The notes: generated by a model not told the origin, from the letters alone. Counted from the stretch's first letter, positions 52,000-61,408 are shown. The stretch is 64,000 nucleotides of DNA from Vitreoscilla stercoraria DSM 513 (GCF_000382305.1 NZ_KB908022.1:101147-165146); one strand, 5' to 3'. Program-made: numbers and translations.

Positions 52000-54900
52000 A
52001 TGATTCCGATTCATGTGGCAGCAAAACCATTGACCGAACAGTTTTTAAGCGTCCTGAAACAACAAGGATTTGATGGCGACATTGAAACCAGCGATGCACA
52101 ACGGACGGTTTATGCAACCGACAATTCGGTGTATGAGCGTACGCCACAAGCAATTGTGTTGCCCAAAACCACGCAAGACTTGCAGGCAATCACACGTTTG
52201 TTGGCACAGCCACATTTTCAAAGTGTGACCATCACGGCTCGTGGTGGTGGTACGGGGACGAATGGTCAGTCTTTGACCGATGGCATTGTCGTGGATGTGT
52301 CGCGTCACATGAATCAGATTTTAAACATTGATGTGGCCAAGCGTCAGGTTACAGTACAAGCAGGTGTGGTCAAAGACCAATTGAATGCGGCCTTAAAACC
52401 ATATGGCTTGTTTTTTGCGCCCGAATTGTCCACCTCCAACCGCGCCACCGTCGGTGGCATGATCAATACCGATGCCAGCGGTCAAGGCAGTTGCACATAT
52501 GGCAAAACGCGTGACCATGTTTTGGGTTTAAAAACCGTATTGCTTGGCGGCGAAGTTTTGGAATCCAAAGCTTTGTCGGTTTCATCTTGGCAACAAGACA
52601 TTGTGCAGTTGCCTGAGTCATTACAAAACAAATTCAAATCCTTATATGAATTGGTCCATCAAAATCAGCAAGCGATACAAGACGCTTTTCCTGAGCTCAA
52701 TCGCTGTTTGACGGGCTACGATTTGCCGCATGTGTTGGAGCGCGATCAATTCAATATCAACAGTGTGTTGTGTGGCGCAGAAGGATCACTTGGCTTGATC
52801 GCCGAAGCCACGCTCAACGTGTTGCCCATTCCAACTCAGCGCATATTGGTCAATATCAGTTATGCCAACTTTCAGGACGCTTTGAACGATGCCAATGCAT
52901 TAATGGCCAAGCAGCCGTTGTCGATTGAAACAGTAGATTCCAAAGTATTGGGTTTGGCTAAAGCCGATATTGTTTGGAACCAAGTAGCGGAATTTTTCCC
53001 TGAACAAGCAGGCAAAGCGGCGGTGATGGGCATCAATTTGGTTGAGTTTGCAGGCGATGATGCGCCGCAATTGCAGCAAACTGTGCAGAAATTTTTACAG
53101 CATTTACAGGACGATTCAAGCGTTGAACGTTTGAATGTGACGCAAGCGCAAGGTGCGGTAGCGATTGAGCGGGTATACAGCATGCGCAAGCGTTCGGTGG
53201 GTTTGCTTGGCAATGTGCAAGGCGAGCGTCGTCCGCAGCCATTTGTGGAAGACACCGCTGTACCACCACAAAATTTGGCCGCTTACATTGCCGAATTTCG
53301 CCAAGTTTTGGATGACATGCAAGTTGAATATGGCATGTTTGGGCATGTGGATGCAGGCGTGTTGCATGTGCGTCCTGCATTGGACATGAAAAATTCAAGC
53401 GATGCGGCCAAAATCAAACCGATTACCGATGCGGTGGTGGCTTTGGTGCACAAACACGGTGGCGTGTTGTGGGGCGAGCATGGCAAAGGTTTGCGTTCTG
53501 AATATGCGCCGACGTTTTTTGGTGCGGTGTATCCGTTGATTCAACAAGTTAAAGCTTTGTTTGATCCACACAACCAATTTAATCCGGGAAAAATCGCCAC
53601 GCCTACCACGCAACCACACGCGCGTTTGACGGCAGTGGATGAAGTGACGTTTCGAGGTGAATTAGACCAAAAAATTGCCACGCCTGTGTGGAACAGTTTT
53701 CACAATGCGGTGCATTGCAATGGCAATGGTGCGTGCTACAACTACGACACCCATGATGCGATGTGTCCATCTTGGAAAGCTTTGCGTGATCGTGTGCATT
53801 CGCCCAAAGGGCGTGCAAGTTTGATGAAAACGTGGTTGCGTGAGCAAGGCGATGTGTTGGCGCAAGAAAACCACATTCAAAACCAATCGACTTTTCAATC
53901 TGTCATGCATCAAATCGCTTTGCGCTTTCAGGACGCTTCTAAAGGCAGCGATGATTTTTCGCATGAAGTGTATGACGCGATGAAAGGCTGTTTGTCGTGT
54001 AAGTCTTGCGCAGGACAATGTCCTGTCAAAGTGAATGTACCAGACTTCAAAGCGCGTTTTTTACAGCTTTATCATCATCAAAATCCCCGTCCATTGCGTG
54101 ACTTTGCCATCGGACAATTGGAAACAGGTTTGCCGATTCTGACGCGTTTTCCAAAAGCTTACAACATGGTGATGGACAACGCTTGGGTGCAACGTTTGCA
54201 AGAAAAAGTGTTGAAATTGGTCGATGCACCACGCATGAGCGATGAAGCGGTGCTCGATTGGGCACATTTCAATGTGACGGTTTTGGATGAAAAATCTTTG
54301 GCACAGTTTGATGCGCACCGTTTTAATTCTAGCAACAGCGTGTTGTTATTACAGGACGCTTTCACACGTTATTTTGATACGCCTGTATGGATGGCGTGGT
54401 TGCGTTTGTTGCAACGCTTGAGCATTAAAGTGTTTGTGTTGCCGTTTGCTGCCAATGGCAAGCCCTTGCAAGTGCATGGTTTTTTGGGCCAGTTTGAGCG
54501 TTTGGTGCGCAAAAATACCGCATTTTTAGAACGTGCGGCACAAACAGGTTTGCCGCTAGTGGGTTTGGACCCTGCGATGACTTTGGTGTATCGCCAAGAA
54601 TATCCCAAAGCTTTGAACATGCGTGAATTGCCATTTGAAGTGTTGTTGCCGCAAGAATGGTTGGCGACGCGTTTGGATGAATTGACTTTGCGCTCGCCAC
54701 ATCCGAATGAAGTCTTCACATTGGCAGGGCATTGCACCGAAAAAACCAATGCACCGAACGCCACACGCCAATGGCAGCAAATTTTCACCCATTTTGGTCT
54801 GACCTTAAATACTGTCAACACAGGTTGTTGTGGCATGTCAGGCACTTATGGTCACGAAGCCGAACACCAAGACACTTCCAAAAAAATTTACAGCCAATCT

Positions 54901-55038
54901 TGGCAGCCAATGTTGGCACAAGCATTGGATACCAAACGGGTTTTGGCAACAGGCTATTCTTGCCGCAGCCAAGTCAAACGATTGAGCCACACCCGTTTGC
55001 AACATCCCGTAGAAGCTTTATTGAAACACCTTTCGTAA
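52000..55038 (+). CDS. ydiJ: YdiJ-type FAD/4Fe-4S D-2-hydroxyglutarate dehydrogenase
   Basis: A 1012-residue fused dehydrogenase. The N-terminal PCMH-type FAD domain has ITARGGGTGTNGQSLTDG near residue 80 and PELSTSNRATVGGMINTDAS; the FAD-oxidase C domain follows. The [4Fe-4S] region has CNGNGACYNYDTHDAMCP and CLSCKSCAGQCP (Cys664 to Cys674); the C-terminal CCG domain has NTGCCGMSGTYGHEAE. Length equals E. coli YdiJ. In Pseudomonas putida the YdiJ homologue oxidises D-2-hydroxyglutarate to 2-oxoglutarate, the last step after HglS, and here it lies between lysN and hglS, 12 bases after lysN. Several DUS-like words lie inside the coding sequence. Confidence 0.92.
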   Translation: MIPIHVAAKPLTEQFLSVLKQQGFDGDIETSDAQRTVYATDNSVYERTPQAIVLPKTTQDLQAITRLLAQPHFQSVTITARGGGTGTNGQSLTDGIVVDVSRHMNQILNIDVAKRQVTVQAGVVKDQLNAALKPYGLFFAPELSTSNRATVGGMINTDASGQGSCTYGKTRDHVLGLKTVLLGGEVLESKALSVSSWQQDIVQLPESLQNKFKSLYELVHQNQQAIQDAFPELNRCLTGYDLPHVLERDQFNINSVLCGAEGSLGLIAEATLNVLPIPTQRILVNISYANFQDALNDANALMAKQPLSIETVDSKVLGLAKADIVWNQVAEFFPEQAGKAAVMGINLVEFAGDDAPQLQQTVQKFLQHLQDDSSVERLNVTQAQGAVAIERVYSMRKRSVGLLGNVQGERRPQPFVEDTAVPPQNLAAYIAEFRQVLDDMQVEYGMFGHVDAGVLHVRPALDMKNSSDAAKIKPITDAVVALVHKHGGVLWGEHGKGLRSEYAPTFFGAVYPLIQQVKALFDPHNQFNPGKIATPTTQPHARLTAVDEVTFRGELDQKIATPVWNSFHNAVHCNGNGACYNYDTHDAMCPSWKALRDRVHSPKGRASLMKTWLREQGDVLAQENHIQNQSTFQSVMHQIALRFQDASKGSDDFSHEVYDAMKGCLSCKSCAGQCPVKVNVPDFKARFLQLYHHQNPRPLRDFAIGQLETGLPILTRFPKAYNMVMDNAWVQRLQEKVLKLVDAPRMSDEAVLDWAHFNVTVLDEKSLAQFDAHRFNSSNSVLLLQDAFTRYFDTPVWMAWLRLLQRLSIKVFVLPFAANGKPLQVHGFLGQFERLVRKNTAFLERAAQTGLPLVGLDPAMTLVYRQEYPKALNMRELPFEVLLPQEWLATRLDELTLRSPHPNEVFTLAGHCTEKTNAPNATRQWQQIFTHFGLTLNTVNTGCCGMSGTYGHEAEHQDTSKKIYSQSWQPMLAQALDTKRVLATGYSCRSQVKRLSHTRLQHPVEALLKHLS

Positions 55039-55071
55039 ACCATAACGACATTGATTTTTCAGGAGCCACCC

Positions 55072-56478
55072 ATGACACAATTGACCGCTCAACGCAGCGA
55101 TACCATTAGCCCAGACCAAATCCGTGCGCGTTTTTCGCAAGCGATGTCGGACATGTACCAACAAGAAGTGCCTTTGTATGGCGATTTGATTCAGTTGGTT
55201 GCGGATGTGAATGCCGATTATTTGACCAAAAATCCGCAAGAAGAATTGATTTTGGCCAATAGCCAAGAGTTGTCACGCTTAAATTTAGAGCGTCATGGCG
55301 CCATTCGTGTGGGCAAGCCTGAAGAATTGTTCAATATTCGCCGTGTGTTTGCGGTGATGGGTATGTATCCTGTGGCGTATTACGATTTGGCTTCAGCGGG
55401 CGTGCCTGTGCATTCAACGGCTTTTCGTGCGGTAACGGCTGAAGCCATGACTGAAAGTCCGTTTCGTGTATTTTGTTCGTTGTTGCGTTTGGAATTGATT
55501 GATGACGAAGATTTGCGTGAACGTGCGCAAGCGATTTTGGACAAACGCAATATCTTTACTGAAGAAGCTTTGCGCTTGGTCGATGTGGCGGAACAAAATG
55601 GTGGTTTGACAGAAGAAGAAGCGAATGTGTTTGTCAATGAAGCTTTGGAGACATTCCGTTGGCATTCAGATGCCACCGTTACCGCAGATGAATACGATGC
55701 GTTGAGCAGCCAGCACCGTTTGATTGCGGATGTGGTGGCATTCAAAGGACCGCATATTAATCATTTGACCCCGCGCACGTTGGACATTGACGAAGTGCAG
55801 CGTTTGATGCCTGAGCGTGGCATTGATGCTAAATTGTCAGTAGAAGGCCCACCACGTCGTCACTGCCCGATTTTATTGCGCCAAACCAGTTTCAAAGCGT
55901 TGAACGAAGACATCCGCTTTACCGATCAAGCTGAAGGTGAAATGGGCAAACATTCGGCGCGTTTTGGTGAAATCGAACAACGTGGTGTTGCGTTGACTGC
56001 CAAAGGTCGTGCGCTGTATGACCAATTGTTAGAAGAAGTGCGTGTGAAAATTGGTGGTGCGCCAACGGCGGCCAATTTGGACACGTATTACACGGAATTG
56101 GCACAGATTTTCAGCGTGTTGCCTGATACGCATCAGCAATTGCATGACCAAGGTTTAGCGTTTTACCATTATCGCGCCACTGCCAAAGGCATCGAGGCAG
56201 CAGGACAATTGGATGCGTCTTTGAACAAAGCGCAATTGTTGGAACAAGGTTATTTGAGTATTGAACCGATGACTTATGAAGACTTTTTACCAGTGTCTGC
56301 GGCAGGCATTTTCCAGTCGAATTTGGGCGATGCGGCACGTGGTTCGGCTTATGGTTCTATGTCAAACCAAGATTTGTTTGAGCGCGATTTGGGTCAAAAA
56401 GTATTGAGCGAAATGGATTTGTACGCACAAGACAGTGCACAATCTTTACAGGACGCTTTGAAAGTTTTGGGTTTGTAA
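55072..56478 (+). CDS. hglS: 2-oxoadipate dioxygenase/decarboxylase HglS (DUF1338, YdcJ family)
   Basis: A 468-residue VOC-superfamily non-haem iron enzyme. It converts 2-oxoadipate with O2 to D-2-hydroxyglutarate and CO2. The DUF1338 blocks are clear: RHGAIRVG (His75, Arg79), PVAYYDLASAGVPVHSTAFR, FKGPHINHLTPRTLD (His228) and RHCPILLRQTSFKAL. The two histidines correspond in position to iron ligands described for the Pseudomonas enzyme; this alignment is from memory. Start at 55072 has CAGGAG seven bases upstream. Third gene of the lysN-ydiJ-hglS operon, followed by a strong terminator. Confidence 0.92.
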   Translation: MTQLTAQRSDTISPDQIRARFSQAMSDMYQQEVPLYGDLIQLVADVNADYLTKNPQEELILANSQELSRLNLERHGAIRVGKPEELFNIRRVFAVMGMYPVAYYDLASAGVPVHSTAFRAVTAEAMTESPFRVFCSLLRLELIDDEDLRERAQAILDKRNIFTEEALRLVDVAEQNGGLTEEEANVFVNEALETFRWHSDATVTADEYDALSSQHRLIADVVAFKGPHINHLTPRTLDIDEVQRLMPERGIDAKLSVEGPPRRHCPILLRQTSFKALNEDIRFTDQAEGEMGKHSARFGEIEQRGVALTAKGRALYDQLLEEVRVKIGGAPTAANLDTYYTELAQIFSVLPDTHQQLHDQGLAFYHYRATAKGIEAAGQLDASLNKAQLLEQGYLSIEPMTYEDFLPVSAAGIFQSNLGDAARGSAYGSMSNQDLFERDLGQKVLSEMDLYAQDSAQSLQDALKVLGL

Positions 56479-56527
56479 GACTGAATGGATTTTTTTGCTT
56501 GGGTCCCTTAATTCTTTAAGGGTTGGT

Positions 56528-56567
56528 AGCACAACAGTGGATGACATCACGCTGTTGTGCTTTTTTA
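56528..56567 (+). terminator. Terminator of the lysN-ydiJ-hglS operon
   Basis: AGCACAACAG (56528-56537) pairs perfectly with CTGTTGTGCT (56552-56561), followed by TTTTTT. It is not made of DUS words. Confidence 0.9.
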
Positions 56568-56590
56568 TCTGTTGTGCTTATTTAAAATGA

Positions 56591-56625
56591 ATCAAGCGTC
56601 CTGTAAACATTACAGGACGCTTGAT
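56591..56625. terminator. DUS pair downstream of the operon
   Basis: A 16-bp perfect inverted repeat of DUS words (56591-56606 and 56610-56625), between convergent hglS and the EamA gene. It probably serves the minus-strand gene. Confidence 0.8.
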
Positions 56626-56654
56626 CATGTGCTTAATAAAAATTGGATGCTGTT

Positions 56655-57587
56655 TTATTTGTTACAGGATGCTGCACTGTGACAAGCGGATTTTGGTCGC
56701 CATTTGCGCCAAACGGTATCGCCAAATTGAATACATGCTACGCCAATTAATAAAATCAAAATACCGATGCTTTGCATCAAATTGATGGTTTCGCCTGCAA
56801 ACATATAGCCTATCACCAGAGCGACCACAGGCGGCAAGTAAGTCGAAGTCGATGCCAAGACTGCACCCATGGTTTCAATCAAATAATAATAAGCCAAATA
56901 AGCGATGCCTGTGCCCATCACGCCCAAGCCTAAAATTAAGGCGATGGTGGCGTGGGTGGATTGGAACACATTGCCCAAATTGGCAGTGGGTGTGGTGAAT
57001 AATAAGCTGAGAAAAGCAAAAACCATTTGATAAGCTGACAAAGCGATGGGCTTGATTTTCAAAGGTGCCAAATATTTGCGTGCGTATACAAACGACAAGC
57101 CAATGAGCAAAGAGCCACTTAATATCGCTGCCACGCCTAATATATTGATACCACCTTCGGCCTTCCAAGGTTCTGCAATGAAAACGATGCCCGCACTTGC
57201 CCAAGCCATTCCCAACATGGCCGCACGACTCACACTTTCTTGGCGCAAGAAAATCATACTGCTGATAAAAGTAAACAAAGGAATTGATGCGCTCAAAACA
57301 CCTGCAATGCCTGAAGGCATGAGTTTGGTGCCATAAGCATATAAGATGTAATACAACGAAGTTGCCAGTAAAGACATGATAAAAAAGTGATGCGCATAGC
57401 GCAAATGTTGCCAAGACATGGCTTTGCTGATGATGGCAATGATTAACAGTGGCACCATGCCACACAAAATTCGCCACCAAACCAATTCGATGGGACTCAA
57501 ATATGGCAGTGCCATTTGTGTGAAATAGGGATTGCATCCCCATACAAGACCTAAAATGACAAAAATAGTCCAAGTCTGTGTTTTCAT
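56655..57587 (-). CDS. EamA/DMT-family transporter
   Basis: A 310-residue membrane protein with ten helices in two EamA repeats (about 8-140 and 155-295). Features are the entry GLVWGCNPYFTQMAL and repeat motif STSTYLPPVVALVIGYMFAGE. DMT exporters often move amino acids or metabolites out of the cell. It follows a LysR gene in the same direction with 93 bases between, so that regulator probably governs it. Being next to the lysine locus, a link to amino acid export is possible but not shown. Confidence 0.87.
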   Translation of the reverse strand: MKTQTWTIFVILGLVWGCNPYFTQMALPYLSPIELVWWRILCGMVPLLIIAIISKAMSWQHLRYAHHFFIMSLLATSLYYILYAYGTKLMPSGIAGVLSASIPLFTFISSMIFLRQESVSRAAMLGMAWASAGIVFIAEPWKAEGGINILGVAAILSGSLLIGLSFVYARKYLAPLKIKPIALSAYQMVFAFLSLLFTTPTANLGNVFQSTHATIALILGLGVMGTGIAYLAYYYLIETMGAVLASTSTYLPPVVALVIGYMFAGETINLMQSIGILILLIGVACIQFGDTVWRKWRPKSACHSAASCNK

Positions 57588-57680
57588 GAAAAACTTATCC
57601 TGTGAAAATAGTCAGATACAGTTAAAAAATACATGCTCACAGGATAAAGGTTTTTGGTTTAGTTTTAATGCGAGTTTTGT

Positions 57681-58544
57681 TTAGTTTTGCTGTTTAAACC
57701 ACGCAATCAATTCTTCAGGTAATGGCTTGTGTTTGTCATGAATCAAATAAAAAGCATCTTGTTGAAAATCTGGAAAACTGTCTAAGATTTTCAAGCGTCC
57801 TGTTTCTAAGTGTTCTCGGATAAAAAATCTATCTATCAAGCACATACCTAATTTATTTAAGCATGTGTGCATAGATAATGCTGCGGTACTCATGCGAATA
57901 GAGCGCATGTTTTGAATCTTCATGGACAAATCGGGAATGTGGGTTTCAAAGTGGTGGCTGTCACCGATAAAAGTTAAGTTTAAATATTTTTCCTCAGCGA
58001 TATTTTGGTGGTAGACATCGTATAAATCAGCATGACATACCAAAACCCAATCACGATGGTATAAAAGATAAGAGGAGTGCGCCACGCTAAACGGAGGATT
58101 GTCTTGGCGAATGGCGATGTCTACGCCATCTTCAATAAAATTGGCACGTTGTGGTGAGGCGATAATGCGGATAGGACCTTGTAAGAGCTGTTGTAAAGAT
58201 GACAAACGTGGAATCAACCAACATTCGGCAAAAGTGGGCGTACAGCTGATAATCCATTCGCGTTGGTTGATTGTCAGACGTTGGGTAGATTGATCAATCA
58301 AGTCGAAAGCACGCCGCAAATCGGCTAAATAAAATCGACCTTGTTCGGTGAGGGACAATTCTTTGCCATGACGTTCAAAAAGCTTCACGTCTAATGTTTG
58401 TTCTAATTTATGTAAGTGCTGGGAAACGGCACCTTTGCTAATGCCTAACTCATTGGCAGCACGAGTGATATTGTGAAAGCGACCGACTGAGGTAAATACT
58501 CGCAGTGCGGTTAAGGAGGGATGTTGGGATTCATAATTGCTCAC
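57681..58544 (-). CDS. LysR-family regulator (GcvA type)
   Basis: A 287-residue regulator whose N-terminus (PSLTALRVFTSVGRFHNITR) and helix-turn-helix (AANELGISKGAVSQHLHKLE) fit the GcvA/AmpR branch. The start is GTG at 58544 with AAGGG about 7 bases upstream. A perfect 12-bp inverted repeat lies 18 bases before the start (58562-58591) and may be its own operator. It probably regulates the EamA gene downstream; effector unknown. Confidence 0.88.
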   Translation of the reverse strand: MSNYESQHPSLTALRVFTSVGRFHNITRAANELGISKGAVSQHLHKLEQTLDVKLFERHGKELSLTEQGRFYLADLRRAFDLIDQSTQRLTINQREWIISCTPTFAECWLIPRLSSLQQLLQGPIRIIASPQRANFIEDGVDIAIRQDNPPFSVAHSSYLLYHRDWVLVCHADLYDVYHQNIAEEKYLNLTFIGDSHHFETHIPDLSMKIQNMRSIRMSTAALSMHTCLNKLGMCLIDRFFIREHLETGRLKILDSFPDFQQDAFYLIHDKHKPLPEELIAWFKQQN

Positions 58545-58561
58545 ATATACCCTTAAGGTTA

Positions 58562-58591
58562 AGGCACCTTAAAATCAGGTTTAAGGTGCCT
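58562..58591. repeat. Perfect 12-bp inverted repeat upstream of lysR
   Basis: AGGCACCTTAAA (58562-58573) and TTTAAGGTGCCT (58580-58591) with a 6-base spacer. There is no T-run on either side, so it is more like an operator or mRNA structure than a terminator. Further CCTTAA-type half sites overlap it to the left. Confidence 0.7.
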
Positions 58592-58643
58592 AAAGTGCTG
58601 AGATGAAGTCTGTTAAAATTGCATCTTTATGGTAAATGCATTA

Positions 58644-59828
58644 TTACATAGCCACTTCCCATTTGTCGCCTTTGGCGATGTAAACGGTTTGAGCGCTGTC
58701 TTTTAAATCACCTTTTTCATCAAATGCAATCGCACCAGTGATGCCTTGCATTTGGGTTTTGCGAATCAATGGCGCGTATTTGGCAGGGTCGGCACTTTTG
58801 GCTTGATCCATAGCTGCAATGATGACATGGGTAGCATCGTAAGAGTAAGGTGCAAATGTGGCAATCGGTTGGTTGTAAGCGGCTTGATAGCGTGTAGCAA
58901 ACTCGCTGTAACCAGGCATTTTGTCCGTGGTCGCACCTGCTGTTGAGGCGTATACACCATCAATTGGACCAATCATCTTCAACATTTCTTCGCTTTTAAT
59001 GCCATCAGAACCCATAAATTGAGCAGTCACACCTTGTTTGCGCAATTCTTTTGCCAAAGGACCAGCTTGTGCATCCATGCCACCGTATAAGACAAAATCA
59101 GGTTGTTTGGTTTTAATCGCAGTTGCAACCGAGCTGAATTCAGCCGAGGTTGTGGTGGTGAATTCGGTTGACAACATTTTGGCGCCTAATTTTTCAGCTT
59201 CTTTACCAAAGTCAGTTGCCAAACCTTCGCCATAAGCACCTTTGTCATGTACCAAGCTGAAGGTTTTGATGCCTAATTTTTCAACCGCAAATTTAGCCAT
59301 GCCAACAGCTTGTTGCGCATCACTGGCAATCACACGATAAACATGTTCAAAACCTTGTTGGGTGTATTTGGCACCAGTGACAGAATAAGTGATGTGTGGA
59401 ATTTTGGCAGTATCATAAGTCATACTCGCAGGAATGGCAGTACTGGAAGTAAAGTGACCTACCACCGCACTGACTTTTTTGTCGACCAAACGATCTGCCA
59501 TTTGCGTGGCAACACGAGGATCTGCCATATCGTCTTCTGAAATCAATTCAAATGTGACAGGTTTACCATCCCAAACCAATTTTTTGTTGTTGGCATCTTC
59601 AATCGCCAATTTAATACCATTGGCAGAATCTACGCCCCAGTGAGTCAATGGGCCTGTTAATGGATTCACCGTACCAATCAAAACTGTAATGCCTTCTCCT
59701 GAAGTGGCACTAGCAGGCTTAGCATCTGCTGACGCAGCAGCTTTTTCTGTGTTTTGACCACAGGCAGCTAAAGCCAGAGCCATGATACTTAAACTACCCA
59801 AATACAATCCTGATTTGATGATGTGCAT
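58644..59828 (-). CDS. LivJ-type ABC transporter substrate-binding lipoprotein
   Basis: A 394-residue periplasmic binding protein for the branched-chain amino acid (HAAT) ABC class. The signal peptide ends in a lipobox (ALAACG), followed by a Ala/Ser/Lys-rich linker and the two-lobed type I binding fold from ITVLIGTVNPLTGPLTHWG on. The ligand could be an amino acid, amide or similar small compound. No livHMGF permease or ATPase genes are in the window, so this is an orphan subunit, either serving a transporter elsewhere or acting as a sensor. GGAAG lies 8 bases before the ATG. Confidence 0.88.
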   Translation of the reverse strand: MHIIKSGLYLGSLSIMALALAACGQNTEKAAASADAKPASATSGEGITVLIGTVNPLTGPLTHWGVDSANGIKLAIEDANNKKLVWDGKPVTFELISEDDMADPRVATQMADRLVDKKVSAVVGHFTSSTAIPASMTYDTAKIPHITYSVTGAKYTQQGFEHVYRVIASDAQQAVGMAKFAVEKLGIKTFSLVHDKGAYGEGLATDFGKEAEKLGAKMLSTEFTTTTSAEFSSVATAIKTKQPDFVLYGGMDAQAGPLAKELRKQGVTAQFMGSDGIKSEEMLKMIGPIDGVYASTAGATTDKMPGYSEFATRYQAAYNQPIATFAPYSYDATHVIIAAMDQAKSADPAKYAPLIRKTQMQGITGAIAFDEKGDLKDSAQTVYIAKGDKWEVAM

Positions 59829-60513
59829 AGCCTGTCTTCCTATTACATTGAGGGTTGTTGTTTGGATTCAGGCTAATATTCTAAACAATTCAATTCAAAC
59901 GAAAAAATAGACAATACTCATTCCAATTAGGAATCATAAGACATGCATATGTATTTATTCATTTTGAAATAAATTGACTAAGGATTGATTTGTATGGTGA
60001 AGGCATTTATTCATAGATTATTAAGATTTTTTTAAAAATAGATATCTGCTAAAAAAAAAAGTCAAAATAAATGTTATTTTTTGTTAAAAAAATCAAAATT
60101 AGTCGTACATAACGTGATGTTTGGCGAGGTATATTTGAGGTAGATGGTATGGTGAATGTCGAGTATTGGAAGACAGCTTGTCTTGAGCTGTGTTATTTGG
60201 GTTGAATTTTCCAATTGTTTCATCTGTTGCAATCGATAGCAAGCCGCCTGATTGTCAGTCACATCGGAGCTGTCAACAGATTGATTCATGTACCCACTTT
60301 GGGGTGTATTGCTGCTCATTGACCATAGCAACAATGGCTGTTCATTGTATCGGATGTTCAATCATTGCGCTGTTTGGGATCAATACGAGCCACTCGCTGT
60401 AATATTTCAAATGAGTAAGTATGATTCATTTGAATATGTTCTCAGAAAACGAGGTTTCTGAGAACATAGGGATGGTCATTCTGTAAACACCAAATAAGCT
60501 CTTTCAATGTCTT
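59829..60513. other. AT-rich region without a convincing gene
   Basis: About 685 bases. The left part is A/T-tract-rich and could hold the promoter of the binding-protein gene. One minus-strand frame (60361-60074) exists but lacks a ribosome site and any recognisable content. The right end contains two adjacent hairpins (60406-60434 and 60435-60468), described separately. Confidence 0.5.
60406..60468. repeat. Two abutting inverted repeats
   Basis: TTCAAATGA (60406-60414) with TCATTTGAA (60426-60434), immediately followed by a 14-bp perfect repeat, TATGTTCTCAGAAA (60435-60448) with TTTCTGAGAACATA (60455-60468). No T-run follows on either strand. They lie 3' of the WYL gene. Confidence 0.75.
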
Positions 60514-61404
60514 TCAGGACGCTTGTAAATACTGATTCAACATGTCTTTGATGTCTTGTTGCAAGCTGCGTGGGCTGATAATGGTGATATGTGGCAACCA
60601 GTATTTCACCATAGGCAATACCTCTACAGGATTGATGTCTCGACATTGAATAATCAAATCACCATTGGGCAAGGTTTCGAGTATATCTTGATTGGGAAAC
60701 TGTGCTTGGCGGCGAAAATACGGTGCAATATTGTGATTGACCTGTAAAGTGATTTGTTGAATTTGATTACCATGATACAAACTGTCACTGTGACGCAGTT
60801 TTTCTTTCAAATTTTGGTCACATTCAAAAGTTGTCGACAAAATTTCAACATTGGATATTTGTTTGAAATTGTAGGTTTTTTCTTTGTCTTGATCAAGACC
60901 GATGACATACCAAATGCCGTTTTTATTCACCAAGCCATATGGGGCGATGGTATAAGGTTTGGCTTGTTTTTCATTGATTTTGCAATAATCAAAATACACC
61001 ATATGACACGAATCAATGGCTTGTTCTAATTGTAAAAACTGTTGTTTTAAACCTTGAATATTTTCATATTTTAGACCTTTGACCAAGATGTGGTCTTTCA
61101 GCAAATTGTCTAAGAATGCTTGGTCTATGGGTGGAAACAATTCTTTAATTGCAGCAAACCGACAAAAACGGGTTAAGGTTTCCAAATTGGTATGCTGCAT
61201 TTTTTGGGTGTCGAGGCGATAAAATTGCGGACCTGTTTCCAACCATGGCAGATTATCGAGTCGCTGACCCAAATCGCGCTTGATGGTTTTGAGGGACACT
61301 CCATATTTTTCTGCCAAACCGTGGGCAGATAAGCGCTGGCCAGAGTGCAAATCCACCAAGATGGCACTCAATCGCTCCGCTAGTTTTTTGGTATTGGCTG
61401 ACAT
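60514..61404 (-). CDS. WYL-domain transcriptional regulator
   Basis: A 296-residue regulator: N-terminal HTH (SAHGLAEKYGVSLKTIKRDL, about 26-45) and a central WYL domain (MVYFDYCKINEKQAKPYTIA ... GIWYVIGLD), with a C-terminal WCX-like extension. WYL domains bind nucleic acid or small ligands, and such regulators control defence or DNA-damage genes in many bacteria, but no defence gene is next to this one. The start is ATG 61404, just after the stop of the small zinc-ribbon gene; a TTG ten codons upstream is also open. A DUS-like word overlaps the 3' end. Confidence 0.87.
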   Translation of the reverse strand: MSANTKKLAERLSAILVDLHSGQRLSAHGLAEKYGVSLKTIKRDLGQRLDNLPWLETGPQFYRLDTQKMQHTNLETLTRFCRFAAIKELFPPIDQAFLDNLLKDHILVKGLKYENIQGLKQQFLQLEQAIDSCHMVYFDYCKINEKQAKPYTIAPYGLVNKNGIWYVIGLDQDKEKTYNFKQISNVEILSTTFECDQNLKEKLRHSDSLYHGNQIQQITLQVNHNIAPYFRRQAQFPNQDILETLPNGDLIIQCRDINPVEVLPMVKYWLPHITIISPRSLQQDIKDMLNQYLQAS

Positions 61405-61408
61405 AGAT

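Noticed and set aside
60074..60361. Minus-strand frame of 95 codons
   Set aside because: No ribosome site, no recognisable domain, low-complexity AT-rich surroundings; probably chance.
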